A stretch of 64,000 bases of DNA from Anaeramoeba flamelloides (GCA_027625915.1 JANTQA010000032.1:11486001-11550000), one strand, 5' to 3'. Counted from the stretch's first letter, positions 48,000 through 60,963 are shown. Numbers and translations are program-made. Notes: generated by a model from the letters alone, not told the origin.

Positions 48000-49440
48000 A
48001 ATTTTCTTGTGAAGAACTTTTGTGGAATTGTTGGTACCTTCTGAGTATATTTGAGTATGCCAATTTGTGTTTGGGTTTGATGGTGATTGGAATGTGTTGG
48101 GCATGAAGTAACCAATTTCTTTTCAGAGTTGGAACGTGGTATCAGGTTAGTCTTGGGTTATTTAGGATATGGGTATGTATTATACGATTAGATTTTACTT
48201 GATGATTTTTGGATTGTAAACAAGATTGCAAAATTCTAAGGTAATGATACATAATTAGAAATTATCATTATAGTGGTATTTTATCCCATTTGTGAATGCC
48301 ATTTGGAAATGATCAGAAATATTATTCGAATCTAGGAAACCAATTATTTTTAGACAAAATGAGGTGAATACTATACTCCAAATTTTCCAAAATTTTAAGA
48401 ATTTTGGATTTTTTCAATGAAAAAAAATTTTTTTCATAAAATTTATAATTTTACCATTAAACTGGCTTCCGTGGTACTAGAATTTCTTAAAGTTTTTCAA
48501 AAAGTATTTTTTAGTGGTTTTAAAAAAATTCATTATTTTGGACTTTCACATATTTCAGGAATTTTTAATAGATCCTATTTTTTGTTAAGTCAATTAAATA
48601 TTTTGAGTACAAGTTACTTTTATTATCTACCCTTTATTTTATTTCTTTAAAGTGTCTAAATAATGAAGTGAAATATAAAAAACTGGGATTTGTTGGTATT
48701 GGGCAATAATAATTATTATTATTATAATTGATTAAGTTGAAATCAGTTTTAAAAAGAAATTTAGTCACTTCAGAGCCCAAATGAAAGTATTGACACATCT
48801 TATTGTATTACCATTGTTCCACATTAAAAAAAAACTTACTAATTTTATTTTTTGGCTTAAAAATAAAAAAGATTATATTGTGATTTGTTAATTTTTTTTA
48901 CACAACTGTTATAATTCAAAAAAATCTATGAACTTTCACCAATTTGATGATGTAAAATTGAACTTTCAAATGTTTAAAAATGATCAATGAAGTTGAAGAT
49001 TTTTTTTATTGTGGTTTGAAAGGGAAAATTCTATGAAATAAAAATATAAATAATTTGTTCAGTCTATAGTTCGTACAGGTATTATATGGTATATTTTCTT
49101 ATAAAACTTGATAAAATTATTGTAGATGTTCGGTTAATAACTTCAATTACCCCAATTTCTTTTCTATAAGTTAAAAGTAAAAGATAAAAAATGATCAAAT
49201 AGAAAATATAATAGAATTTAAATTTGGTAAAAAATCTCAAAAATTGCCAGTTTAAGAAATTAGGTCTCTAAAAATTGATTTTGAATTCTTGGCTGTTTTT
49301 TCAAATGTTGAAATATGTATTCCAACTAACAAAAAAACTAACCAAAATTAAAATTACTGAACACATTTATTCAATAATTAACCTTATTCCAGTAAAAAAA
49401 AAATTCCTTTTTTTTCTTTTAAACTCTTTTTCAAAAATTG
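48000..49440. other. Intergenic DNA, no gene recognised
   Basis: The section 48000-48200 is less AT-rich than its surroundings (GTTTGGGTTTGATGGTGATT) and frames there have hydrophobic runs, but none is long or family-like. The rest is low-complexity. Confidence 0.4.
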
Positions 49441-49740
49441 TGACTCACCTGAAATAATAAATTGAAAAAAAAAATTTATCCTTTAGTATTCAAGAACAAT
49501 TAATAACTCAATATGATTTGTAATTCACTTTTAAGTCATTCTAAATTTATAAAAGCCTGATATATTAAAAATTAAAAAAAATAAAACAAAAAACTAAAAA
49601 AAAGTGAGTCACAATTTTTGAAATGAGCATTACCCATTTTTTGTTACTGAACTTTCACTGAAAAAAAGTTGAACAACAAGATTTTTTATGAATAATTAAA
49701 TCCATATTCAAAGACATTACATAGTCTCAATTTTCTTAGT
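49440..49740. repeat. Family M repeat, copy 1
   Basis: Shares GAAATGAGCATTAC, TACTGAACTTTCACTGAAA and AACAAGATTTTTTAT with 52010-52100. Edges carry GTGAGTCACAATTTTTG-type motifs. Non-coding. Confidence 0.5.
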
Positions 49741-49790
49741 GATTATTTGTCTTTTCGAAGATCTCTTTTTTTTTTCCACATGATCTTTTT

Positions 49791-49824
49791 AAAAAAAAAA
49801 AGAAAAAAAAAGAAAAAGAAAAAG

Positions 49825-49889
<65 letters not shown>

Positions 49890-49895
49890 AAAACA
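49791..49895. repeat. Long poly-A tract
   Basis: An A-rich tract with a few G interruptions, including an unbroken run of about 63 A (49825-49887). Length is likely to be uncertain in any assembly. Confidence 0.9.
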
Positions 49896-51177
49896 AAAAT
49901 TTGAAAATATTAGAAAAAATGATTCTGATCCAAAAATTTGAAAATAATTTTTGTTAAGAATACTGGAATAAACCCTCAAAACAACTCCCATTAACATTAT
50001 AAAGTGAGTCAAAATTTATGAAAAATAGTTTATTTTGTATTTGAAGTTGCATTTGGGTGATAATTCGTGTATTTTATATATATATATATATAATTTTCAA
50101 CAATTGAGATCAAAAAAATTGATTTTATATACGCTAACGAAACATTATTTCAATTACCCCATTATTAATCACATATCCCCAGTTAAAAAAAAAATAAGAA
50201 AAATCTTAATTTAGATAAAATTTAAATAAAAAAAAAAAAACAAGGGGAATTGGAGATAAATCACTCCTCAATGAAAACCTTTATGAGTTATTTGGGTTTT
50301 TTTTTTTCAGATATAATATTACTTTTTTTTAAATTTTTTTTAGCAATCATAAGGAATTCAAGATAAATATAAATTGAAACTATTTTGAAATAATATCTAA
50401 ATAATTAATTTTGTTAAACAGGGTGTTCAGAAACTAACTTTGAAAAAAAAAATAAAAATTCCAAAAAAAAAAAAAAAAAACAAGATAATTTTGGAAAAAC
50501 AAGTTATTTTTTAAAAAAATTATCTAATTTTATATACATTATCAAAAAAAAACAAATATATTTTATTGGTTTTATTTGATTTTAATTCTAAACTTTATGT
50601 TTTTTTTTAATTTTTTTTTCTGATATGGTGTATTTTATTTGGTGGGTAGAATCAAAGATTATATTATTAATATCTTTGAGATTCGAAAAATCGGAGAAGA
50701 GATTTCAGATTGAAAAAAAAAAAAAAAAAATTAACACCAGCCTTTTGGTTATGTAAACACGTGACAAGAAGATGTGATTAGAATGTCAAAATAATACATT
50801 GGTAAATTTGTCGAAATTTAATTTATAATTCTAGATCAATTTTAGAAACCAGAAATCTCATTTTTTTTTTTTTTTTTTTTCTGGTTTTATATTGATATCA
50901 ACCCAACTTTAGTATAATGTCAATCATTCATTAAAAAAAATTATGATTAAATGTAAACTATTACATGTTGGAAAATGAAATTAAAAATAAAAATGAATAA
51001 AAATGATTTAAAAATATTTTTAAAAATCAAAATTATTTTGAATCTGAATGAAACTATATTATTGTGTTTCTTGTAACTGTTTTAAATGTGTTAAAAGTTT
51101 TTAATTTTGGTTTATTTTATTTATAAATCAAAATCAAGAAAATAAAAAGTCATCCGACATTTTTTTTTAAATATTAA

Positions 51178-54100
51178 TTACAGATCCTGCAATTGTTTTT
51201 TAATTCTATATATCCTTTTTTTTAATTTTTTAACTTCTTCCTTTAATTCTTTATTTGTACTTTTTTCTTTTTTGAAGCTTTCTAATCTTTTGCCATATAA
51301 TGTTTCCAATTCAAGATATTTTTGTTTTTGGTCTGTTTTTTGTTTTGATGAGCTTTGTAAAAGTTCACTGATTTTTTGTTGGTAATAGTTTTTTTGTTCT
51401 TCAATTTTGGAATTCAGGAGATTTAATTGATTTGTGATGAAGGTTTCTGTTTCATAATCATCATAACTCCTGATTTTTTTTTTAATTTCATCAATAATGT
51501 TTTCTGATACATCTTCTTTGATAAATTCCTCTAAAGCTATTTATTGGAAAAAAAAAAAAACAAGAGAATGATAAGAAGAGTAATGAAAAATGAAAAGATA
51601 ATCATAAAATGGGTTGAATTGGAGATATTGAAAAGAGTAAAATAGGTTGGGTCTGAAATGTAAATGTAGAGTTTTTAAAAATAATTGTTGAATAAACTCT
51701 CAAATGTGTTTTAAATTCTTTTTGACTGCATATAAATTGATATTTAATGGTTTTTCTTTTTTTTTTTTTTTTTTTTTTCAAAATTTCAATTAAAATCTAT
51801 ATTATCGGGAATTATACCCCATTTCAAAAAAAAAATGTGATTTGACTAAAATAAAAAAGTGAAAGAACTATTTTTTTATATTCAAGAACAACTAAATATT
51901 AAATATTGATTAATAATATGCTTTCGAATTATTCGAAACATATAAAAGCTGATATTTGAAAAATTACAAAAAAGAGAAAATCAAAATCTAAAAAAAAAAT
52001 AATACCAATTTTGAAATGAGCATTACGGATTTTTTATCACTGAACTTTCACTGAAAGGGGTTAACAAGATTTTTTATTAATTGTTGTATTCGCTTTAAAG
52101 AGACTTTAAATCGTTGTATTTTTTTTAAATTTTATTGATATTTTGGAATATCATTTTTTAATCAACATAACTGTTTTTTAAATAAAAATATTAAAAAAAA
52201 AGATTGAAAATTGAAAATTTTGAAATACAAATAAAAATTCCAGTATTTAGATTATCCTTCAGCAAAAAAATCAATTAATGGGCTTGTATCTTATAACATT
52301 GTATCCCAACCAATAGAGATCAAAAATTCCCGATCTTGCTTCTATACTTTAAATTTTGCTTAACTTTTCAAACTTTTTTTGGAAAGAAGAATGAAACTTT
52401 GAAAACAACAATAACTTTTTAAACAAATTGAAAATCACACTATCACCAAAACAGTGAAAGACAATCAAAAAATTAAAATTTGTGGTTTGGTAAAACAAAA
52501 AAACTGTTTGAGTGTCAGCCACTTGAGAAGCAAATAGTTTTCAATTGTTTTCTCGGCTTTTGGCAACCAAACGAAAGCTTTAAGGACTATTCGAATTTTA
52601 TGCTCTGTGAGGGTTGAAATAAAATATTATAAACAGAAAAAAAGGCTTTAAAAGAAAATGAATTGAGGAAAAGTCAAAATATTGCAATTTTTGGGTTTTT
52701 TGGAATTTTTTAGATTTGGCTAGAAAATCATTTATTGATCCAAAAACTTAATGAATTTCCCGAACAAAACTAAAAAGCTATTTTTTTTGATATTAAGAAA
52801 AGGCCACTCCACTTTCTTTTCAAGTATATTTATACTCTCTCGCTACACTCTAACATACTTGAAAAGAAAGTGGAGTGACATTTTCCTTATGAAATTTTTT
52901 TCTTCAAAATTTGTTGAGAATAATTTGGATTTTATAAAGGAAAATTGTTTTTTGCGCAACTCAAAATTTTCCAAAAAAAAACCTAAATTTTTCAAGTTAG
53001 CAAGATCCCTTCGATCAAGTTTCTTATAAGTCTATAAACATGTTACTAGGTGGGAAAATAGTATTCACTGGCCATAAAATTCGGATAATCCTTAATCAGG
53101 GGCAATGATGAAATGTTCTTGTTTTTGGAGTATAGTTTTGAAAAAAAGCCCGATCACTGTTAGATATTGTTCATATTAGGAAAATTGTAATGTGATTGAT
53201 AAATAATTTCAATTTTTAGGAAAGACACTCGGAAAAATATAACAACGCGCCTAATAGAAAGATGACTCAATGAAATATCACTTATTCAAAACACTCTTTG
53301 ATCAATCAAAAAACAAGAATAAAAATAATCATATCCTAATTCATAGTAAACTTTGATAAAACTCTGTTATTTTTTCGAAATAAAGAGATATACTTGGGTT
53401 AGCAAAGGTTTAAATGGGTAACCTCGAGACACCTCACGTTAATTAACTTTATCTAAGTTTATTACCAAGTTTATAAAAAATTTGTTTAGTTATAAAAAGC
53501 ATTTGATTCAAAAATATTTGAATTTCGTTTAAATTTTCTCAATATTAATAATTAAAAATGGTGACTGGTCTTATTTCCTAAACTAGATTTTTCCAATGTT
53601 GCTATTTTCTTGTCAAATAAAATCCACAAAATTTCCATTCAGCTTGACAAAAAAATTATTTTAGCGATCATAAGCTAAAAGATAAATTCTAAAATTTACT
53701 AAATCAGTTGTAATTCTTAATTTCCTTTTAGAATTGGGTTGTTGATGGTTGATTTTTTTGTTCTTTTATATTGGAAAGTCGAATGAAAATTTTGATACTT
53801 TTATTTTGTGATTAATGGTAGACTTATTTGAAAGTATGGTGATCAAATTAAGCCTCGAAAATAAAAAAGCAAAATGATGAGAAATCAAAAAAATATTTGA
53901 ATTCTTACAAGTTCTATCGCCAAACGAAGTGCTGTTTTTTTGTAGTTCTTTGTTGTCTTGAATATCGGTTGTTTCTGACATCTCCATATTTGTTGTTAAT
54001 TCACTAGAACCATCAGAAATTTTGACTTTGACAATAGACTGATCAATCGATTCTGGTTCCTCTTCTTCATCATCTATCTTTTGGGCGATTGCCTGGAGGT

Positions 54101-54692
54101 TGACTTCGTTTCCAATTATAATTATTGTGTTTGTTATCCAAACCGAAAATGGCTCGCCCTGTATTGTTTTATAGTCCCATCTATTTTGAAAGGTCCCATC
54201 TTTGGAATTTGCAACCTTGTCTTTTAATTTTTGGATGGCTTCTTCAGCTGAACATTTGAAAAATTTTTGATAGGCTTTTAAAAATCAAGAAAAGAAGAAT
54301 AATTGTTTCAGGAAAAGAATAAGAAAATAAATTAGTTTGCAAAATCACTTTATTTTGGTTTTTGACTTTTTGCTTTTTTTGAAATTAATATTTTTTTTGA
54401 ATTAATCAAGTAATCCACTCTTTAATTATAAAAAGTGAAAAAAAAAATAAAGAAAGGAAAAAGTGAGGTATTTACGTTGAGTGAGTAGTTCAGGACCTAT
54501 CCCTCCCTTTTCTGGAAATTTTTTGAGTCCAAAATCCTTTAGTGCTGTTTTGTTTGCATAAACCATTTTGGAGCTGGTTATATCGAAAACAGCAACATGT
54601 AAATTTACAGTTTCTAACTTTTTAAAATATCGTTTTTTGTGTCTTTTTTTGATATGGTGTGAATTCTTGATTGTTATTGTTTGATTTCCCAT
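51178..54692 (-). CDS. PAS-domain/coiled-coil protein, copy 3
   Basis: Three exons on the minus strand: 54692-54476, 54274-53909 and 51536-51178; 313 aa, open throughout. Splice sites match copies 1 and 2. Intron 1 is 201 bp and almost identical to theirs, but intron 2 is 2372 bp instead of about 710. PAS features are DITSSKMVYANKTALKDFG, PYQKFFKCSAEEAIQKLKDK and DYKTIQGEPFSVWITN, followed by an acidic linker and a coiled coil ending KKQLQDL, different from the KIKKAIN end of the others. Coding sequence is more diverged than between copies 1 and 2, yet the reading frame is kept, so it is probably functional. Role beyond a PAS sensor/dimerisation module is unknown. Confidence 0.75.
51860..52110. 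repeat. Family M repeat, copy 2 (inside an intron)
   Basis: Matches 49480-49690 (ATTCAAGAACAA, GAAATGAGCATTACGG, CTGAACTTTCACTGAAA). It is part of the extra DNA in intron 2 of PAS copy 3. Confidence 0.5.
52805..52877. repeat. Perfect 23-bp stem hairpin in an intron
   Basis: 52805-52827 and 52855-52877 are exact inverted repeats (core CTCCACTTTCTTTTCAAG) around a 27-base loop rich in CT (ACTCTCTCGCTACACTC). It lies in intron 2 of PAS copy 3 and extends imperfectly outward (TTAAGAAAAGG / CCTTAT). It could be a tiny transposon or a small-RNA precursor. Confidence 0.6.
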
Positions 54693-54719
54693 TTCTTGTT
54701 TAAAGTTTGGTTTTGAAAA

Positions 54720-57239
54720 AAAAATGTTTTTCCAATTTTTGGTTTTGTTTTTAAAATGGAAAAAAAAGATACTTTCAAATTTCTCTCAAAACAAATTCCA
54801 AATATTATACCAAAATTGTTTGGTTATAAAATCAGACATTTGTTTTTTTTTTTTTCAGGCTTTGGTAAACGATTTGGTTTTGTTTTTTGTTCTTTAGAAA
54901 TCGAGTAATTATCGTTTTTCGATAATCTTTTAAGAAAAGCTCGAAATTTTTACAGTTATTTGCAAAAACACTTCGTTTTAATTACCTTACTCAATAATTT
55001 GAAATCGTTGGGAAAAGAGTACTTTACTCAACTCCCAAAAGTATCTTTTTGAAAAAATTGATCTTTTTGATAAAAATTTTGTTTTTTATTTCGAATAAAA
55101 ATTGAAAATCAATTGGGTCTTAACACCCAGATTGAACAATATAAAGGTTAAAATTTGATACCTTTTTTCTTTTTTAACACTTTGCAAAATTAAGTATTCC
55201 GTTAGTACTTACCAGAAACTTTGTAAAATAACTTGTAATTCAAAACATTTATCACCGTTGGTTGTTTAAATGACGAGTTCTTAGATTTGTTTAAATGGAA
55301 AATCCACAAAAAATTTTTCACAATTAATTAGAATTTCTTTATAATAAATGAACTTTTTTCCTCTTTTTTGTTAGAAATTATTGAAAGAGAGATTTAAAGA
55401 TCAATTCTTAGTCTTTGGTGTCAAGAATTTTCTCCAAAAAGATCACTACCGTTGCTTTTTGATATTTATTCTTTTTTTTTAAAAAGGTCTGACAATTCAA
55501 AAATAAAATGTTAAAATACATCCTTTTTGAACCAATATGAAACTTGTTTGATTAACAAACTGAATTCAAGTTTCCAACTGCACTTCCTTAGTTTTTTTAA
55601 AGAGAGAGATGTTGGAAAGCACATTGCACAATTTAAAATTTTATTTTAAAAAATTATAAGGAAGTTTTATGTCAGGACTCGAAAAGGTGTTAATAGTTGA
55701 CACCGGAAACTCACTGCTTGTTTTTATAGCTCAGGTTTTTCAAAAACTGAAGTAGGAATTAAATGAAAACTTGAGATTTCAAAATAGGAAAATAATAAGA
55801 GAGTTAATTTTGTGAATAAAGTCTTTCAGAATTTAAAAAATTTAACTTTTGAAAACCCATTTGGTGGTATACAAATGTGAAGAATCGTAATAAATTCGTT
55901 AGTTTTTGAAAACATTTTCGAAATATTGTGTTTTGAAGGGAATTTAACAAATTTCCAAAAAAGAAAAATAAATTGATCTGTTGTGATAATAATTGGGAAA
56001 TTCATCTTAACAATTATATGAAATAAAATGACTTACAAATACATGAAAAAGAATAAAGAGTGATTATAAATTGAAATTTTGGATTAAACATTGGCTTTTT
56101 TCTCTCTTTTCTACTCACAATAAAATAATTTAACTGAAATCCAAACATAACAATATTTCTGTTCATATTTAATATTTTAAATTTGCTATTTATATCTTTT
56201 TGATTATTTTGTCATTGCCAATCGTGCTATGATTGAAGATTTCTCAATAATTCAATTTTGAAATAGTTAATTGTAGTGTTGTTTATTGATCAAGTGGTTA
56301 GTCCTAGAACTTGAAGGGAATTTGATTTGTTTTGAAAAATTAAATTTTGCAAATGCCATAAAAGCAAAATAAAAAAGTTCGCATAAAAAAAAATTTTTTT
56401 AAAAAAGGGAAAATTATATTAAAGCACCATCCGAATTTTTTGGTTTGAGAATATCATTTCCAGAAGTTCGTTTATGTTTATTTCTTTAAAGAATGATGAG
56501 AAAAGAGATTTTGTGTGAATTTTATAATTATTAATATTTTTTGTCAAAATTTGCAATTTGACATACTAATTTCTATTCATAAAATTTTGAAATTTACATT
56601 TTAAAGAATAACAATTAAAATCATCTTGATTTATATACTTTCTCATCTATTTTAAAAGACAACCAAGTATAGTATAGAGACATACACACATTTTCTAGGA
56701 AAAGGGAAAGTAAATAGATATATACATATAGAAAAACGATTTAAATTTTTATTAGAGATTGTTGCAAAGTAATTGATAAAGGATATATATATATATATAT
56801 ATATATATTATTTTTAAAATCCCAAAAAGCCTTGAAAGTGCAAATTTTAGACTTTCATTGAATTCCCCCACACCCAAACGAAGGTTATCAGTCTGTATAT
56901 TAAATTTCAAGCTTGGGGGCATAAAAAAATCACCGCCTTTAATTTAATGTGGGTTTTACAAAAACAAGTTCCATTTTCTGAAATCAATGTTTATATTTTT
57001 TTTCTTGGGTTTCTGTTTAACAAATAGTGTCTAAATCATTTTTTTTTATTTTCCAATCCAATCCATATTTTAATTATAATAGGATTTTTGGTATTTTAAG
57101 ATCATTGAATAATTTTATCAAAAAAAAAAATTAACAAATTAATAATAATTCATTTTTTAATAACTTCATTTATAATAAACATCATTATATTAAGAAATAT
57201 TAGATCATTTTTTTTTTTCCAAAATATATTAAAATAAAT
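54720..57239. other. AT-rich intergenic DNA
   Basis: No convincing gene. A 28-codon frame at 55669-55755 (KVLIVDTGNSLLVFIAQVF) looks like the first strand and helix of a response-regulator receiver domain but has no continuation. A dinucleotide (AT)n run lies at 56783-56809. Confidence 0.4.
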
Positions 57240-57312
57240 ATGTTGCACCCACGAATACAAGATAATCTTTTTTTTCTTTTTTTTTTTTCTTCATTTTCGT
57301 GGTTTGTAAACC
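57240..57312. repeat. Right-end fragment of family A
   Basis: ATACAAGATAATCTTTTTT and GTTTGTAAACC followed by TTAA (57313-57316) match the right end of A1. No left end found within the expected 550 bp. Confidence 0.55.
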
Positions 57313-57439
57313 TTAAGTAGTTAGTGTGTAACCTTTCAAAATCTTTTTAAACCTAATAAATATTTTTTAAATCTAAAATAAATTATATCTACAATTAAAG
57401 AATTGTTTATTGATTCAAATTGAACAAAATAATTTTTTT

Positions 57440-58290
57440 TTAAGATTTTCCCTTAGTTTTTTTTTTAATTTTTGAAATAAACTGAAAATTTTTATAAATT
57501 TTCAGTTTATGTCAAAAAGAAAAAAAACCTAGGACACTTTATGTTAGGTTTTCCAGAATTTAAAAGAATGGAGAAAAATCAAAGATTTTACTCAATTCTT
57601 TTAAATTCTAAAAAAAGGCCGTTAGCTTTTTTTTGATTTTTGAAATAAAAAGAAAATTTTGGAAATTTTCTTTTAATTTCTTAAATTACAAAAAAGCTAG
57701 GCACTTGACGGACACTTTCGTTAGTTTTTCTTGGATATTCTGTTTATTTGGAAAATCAATAGATTTTAATTAGTTTTTTTTTTAGTGTTCTATTTATTTG
57801 TAAAGTTTTCTAGGTTTTTTTGGGTTTCTATTTTATTTGTGATTTTTTCTAGGTTTCAATTGTGTTTTCTATTTTATTACAGTCAGTTCCACTTTTAAAG
57901 CACAAACTACAACGTAATTTCAGACACAATAAAAATCTAAAATTAAGGCACAAAATTTGGATTCTAGTAAATAAATTGTAAAAAAAAAAAAAATTACAAA
58001 TTTTACCCCTTGGTTTGAGGTTTTTTGTGCCTGAAATTGTGTTGTAGTTTGCGCTTTAAAAGTGGAACTGACTGTAATAAAATAGAAAACACAATTGAAA
58101 CCTAGAAAAAATCACAAATAAAATAGAAACCCAATAAAACCTAGAAAACTTCACAAATAAAAAAAAAACAAAATAAAATAAAAAACTCAAAAAAACCTAG
58201 AACACTTAACAAATAATACAAAAAACTCAAAAAACCCTAGAAAACTTTACAAAATAAATAGAAAACCTCAGAAAAAATCTACCGTAGTCA
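57440..58290. repeat. Family L repeat zone with a palindrome around family 1 copy d
   Basis: Imperfect units (TTTCTAGGTTTTTTTGGGTT, TTCTATTTTATTTGTGA) fill the left side; from 58075 the same units run in inverse (AATAGAAAACACAATTGAAA, CCTAGAAAAAATCACAAAT). The family 1 element sits at the exact turning point. Confidence 0.65.
57880..58074. mobile_element. Family 1 mini-transposon, copy d
   Basis: Ends CAGTCAGTTCCACTTTTAAA and AAGTGGAACTGACTG, flanked by TA, 195 bp. Located at the centre of the L palindrome. Confidence 0.8.
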
Positions 58291-58776
58291 AAATAAAGAG
58301 TGAAAAAAAATTTAATATGTGTTCCAAAATAAAAAGTGTGTTTTTTTTTTTTTTTTTGTTGTTATAGAAGACCTATATATCAACAAATCAAACAAACTGA
58401 TAATAAAACCCCAATTAAACATGGTATTGGTTTCTTATAGTTATATTATTTACAAAGAAATTCTAAAAATGAAGTATCAAATTTGAAAATTTATCTCAAA
58501 AAATAAAAGTTAATTTTTTGAGATAAATTTTAATCATCAAAAAAAATAAAAAAATTCAATAAAATAGAGAATATTATGGAAAATTTTCAACTATTTGTAT
58601 GGATAATTTAAATTTTGTTGAAAATAACCAGACCTTTACTTTCAAAATTGATTTGAACGTAGGTATACTATTTGGTAGTAGATTGGATGTTGCCATGGAA
58701 CAAGAAGAAAAAAAAGCAAGGATTTTATTTCGAAACATGGATTATAGGCTTTGGACGCACCTTATTTTGATCACTG
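58283..58776 (+). mobile_element. Family B mini-transposon, copy 3
   Basis: Right end ATTTTGATCACTG followed by TA; left end near CGTAGTCAAAATAAAGAG; inner block AGATTGGATGTTGCCATGG. About 490 bp. A 73-residue frame (58599-58820) runs past its end and is not shared by other copies, so I do not call it a gene. Confidence 0.6.
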
Positions 58777-58799
58777 TAGACCACTTAACATATAAAACA

Positions 58800-59190
58800 G
58801 AACACCTTAAGAAAAATTAGGACACCTTTCGTTATGTTTTCTTGAGTTTTCTTTATATTTGGAAAATCGGTTGACTTTACAAATAAAACAGAAAACATGA
58901 GGAAAATCTAGGACACTTTTCGTTAGGTTTGTTTTTTCATCTTTGATATAAAGTGGGAATTTCTTTAATTTTCTTTTTTATCTCAAAAAGTAAAAAAATA
59001 AAAGATCGGATACTTCCATTAGGTATTCCAAATTTTAAAAGAATAGAGTAAAACCAAAGATATTTTTCTCTATTCTTTCAAATTCTTGAAAAACGCGGTT
59101 GGTTGTTCTTAGATTTTCTGTTTATTTCGAAAATCAATCGATTTTATAAATAAAACAGTAAACTTCAAGAAAGGTATCATTAGGTTTATA

Positions 59191-59222
<32 letters not shown>

Positions 59223-59440
59223 CAGAAAGAAACTGAACGAGGTTTTCCAGGATTCAAAAGAATTCCGTAAAATCTTTGATTTTCATTTATTCTTTTCATT
59301 TATTCTTTTCATTTTTTTTTTTCAAAGTTGGGCACTTGGTGGTGACTTTCTGTTGGATTTTCCAGGATTCAAAAGAAGAGAGTAAAATCTTTCGATTGGG
59401 TCTATTCTTTTAAATTCTCTAAACTCTGGAGTACTTTCAT
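58800..59440. repeat. Family L repeat zone
   Basis: Repeated blocks GTTAGGTTT, TTCTGTTTATTTCGAAAATC, TTTTCCAGGATTCAAAAGAA and CTATTCTTTTAAATTC in both orientations, with a run of A at 59195-59221. No gene. Confidence 0.45.
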
Positions 59441-59450
59441 TGGGCTTTAA

Positions 59451-60960
59451 GGGAGTAGCCATCATAAAAAAATTTTTTTCACTTTTTTAAATTTTCAAAG
59501 AAGATGGGATAACAACCATTTTTTACTTTTGTTGTGTCTAGTTGCTTATTAGTATCCAAAGCACTTGTTGAAAAAAACAATAGATTAATTTTATTTTCAC
59601 AATTACAATTAAATTGCAGAATAAAATATCAAGTTGATATATTTAATATAATACGGGGGGAGGATATTTTGCACAGGGCTGTATTCAAATAAATATGAAG
59701 TATTATATAAATATATTTTAGAAATATATGGTGGAAAGATTTATTCTTATATTTTGAAATAATATAAAAAAAAAAATTAAATAGATTTCATTGAATTTAA
59801 TTTTTTTTATTAAAATATTTTCTCTGGAATTTTTATTGTCTATAAATGTAAAATTAAAATTTTACATTTTTTTTTAAAAAAATTTTTGGGAATCTAGAAC
59901 TTAATAAAACTAATATAATTTTTAATAAACTATCATATATAATAATTCCCGTAGTTGTTATAGCGATACTACAGCTTAAAGGATTTAAAATAATAGGGTA
60001 AAATTCTCGATATTTTACTAATTTCTTGTAAATTTATGAAATCCCAGAAGCTTATTTTAACCTTTCCATTCTTTAAAAGAATAGGTAAAAAATCTTCGAT
60101 TTGAATTGACACACTTTGGTAAATGTAGAAATGGGAAAAATCGACAAATCTTTAAAATTAATTGAGAATTCGAACAAAAAAGGGCTCGTATTTTAATTTA
60201 AATTTTAAAATGGGAATCGTTCTTAGTGGTTCAAAATATATAACTTAATTTCAATTTGAGAAAGATTTTTAATTATTCTGGTTTTTTATTAGATTTAAGT
60301 AAATTATTTTACAAACAAATTTTTTAAATTTTAATTGTAAAATATATAATTTTGAAAAAATTATTAAAGAAAAGATCTAAAAAATAAAACATAAATTTCA
60401 TAAATTTAAAAGCAAAAAGGGTAAAATAATTGGTGTTTTCTCTTAAATTTGTGTTTTATCAAAGTTTAATCACACTTAAATAGATTTTAATTGGGTGCTA
60501 TTTTCCCAATTAATGGTGATAATTTGGGATTTTTACAATTTTTAAATAAATCATAGGGTTCCAATTAATAGATTAAGAATATTTAATCAACACCTCAAGA
60601 AGTGTGTTTAATGTTTATTGAATAATTACTATTTTGATATCTGGGCAAAGAAAGTCTATTTTTAGTTTTTAATTCTATTTTAAAGTGTTCAGAAAAATTG
60701 ATCTTTCAGATTTTGAAATTTTTAATGTTTTAGGATTGATGTTAATCCTTAAATTTTAATCGAAAAATCCCGAACGAAATAAATTGATCACATTTTATTT
60801 AGAATTTTCATTACTCTTATTTTTCAATTAAAAAATGAAAATTTTTAGTTCACATTCCAAAATATTTTTCTAGTTTATAAGCTGAGGAAATTCAAAGATC
60901 TTTCCAAAATCGTTTCGAAAGGATATTTTGAGACAACAAATTAAAGTTCCTTATTGAACT
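59451..60960 (+). repeat. Left part of a second family H element
   Basis: TTAA followed by GGGAGTAGCCATCATAAAAA at 59451 matches the left end of H at 60964 and stays similar for about 120 bases (CATTTTTTACTTTTGTTG). No own right end was found before the next H begins. The remainder of the stretch is AT-rich without a gene. Confidence 0.45.
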
Positions 60961-60963
60961 TAA

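Noticed and set aside
49743-50012. Poly-Phe or poly-Lys frames
   Set aside because: Produced by the long A run.
58599-58820. 73-residue frame in family B copy 3
   Set aside because: Not open in the other B copies and extends beyond the element; most likely chance.
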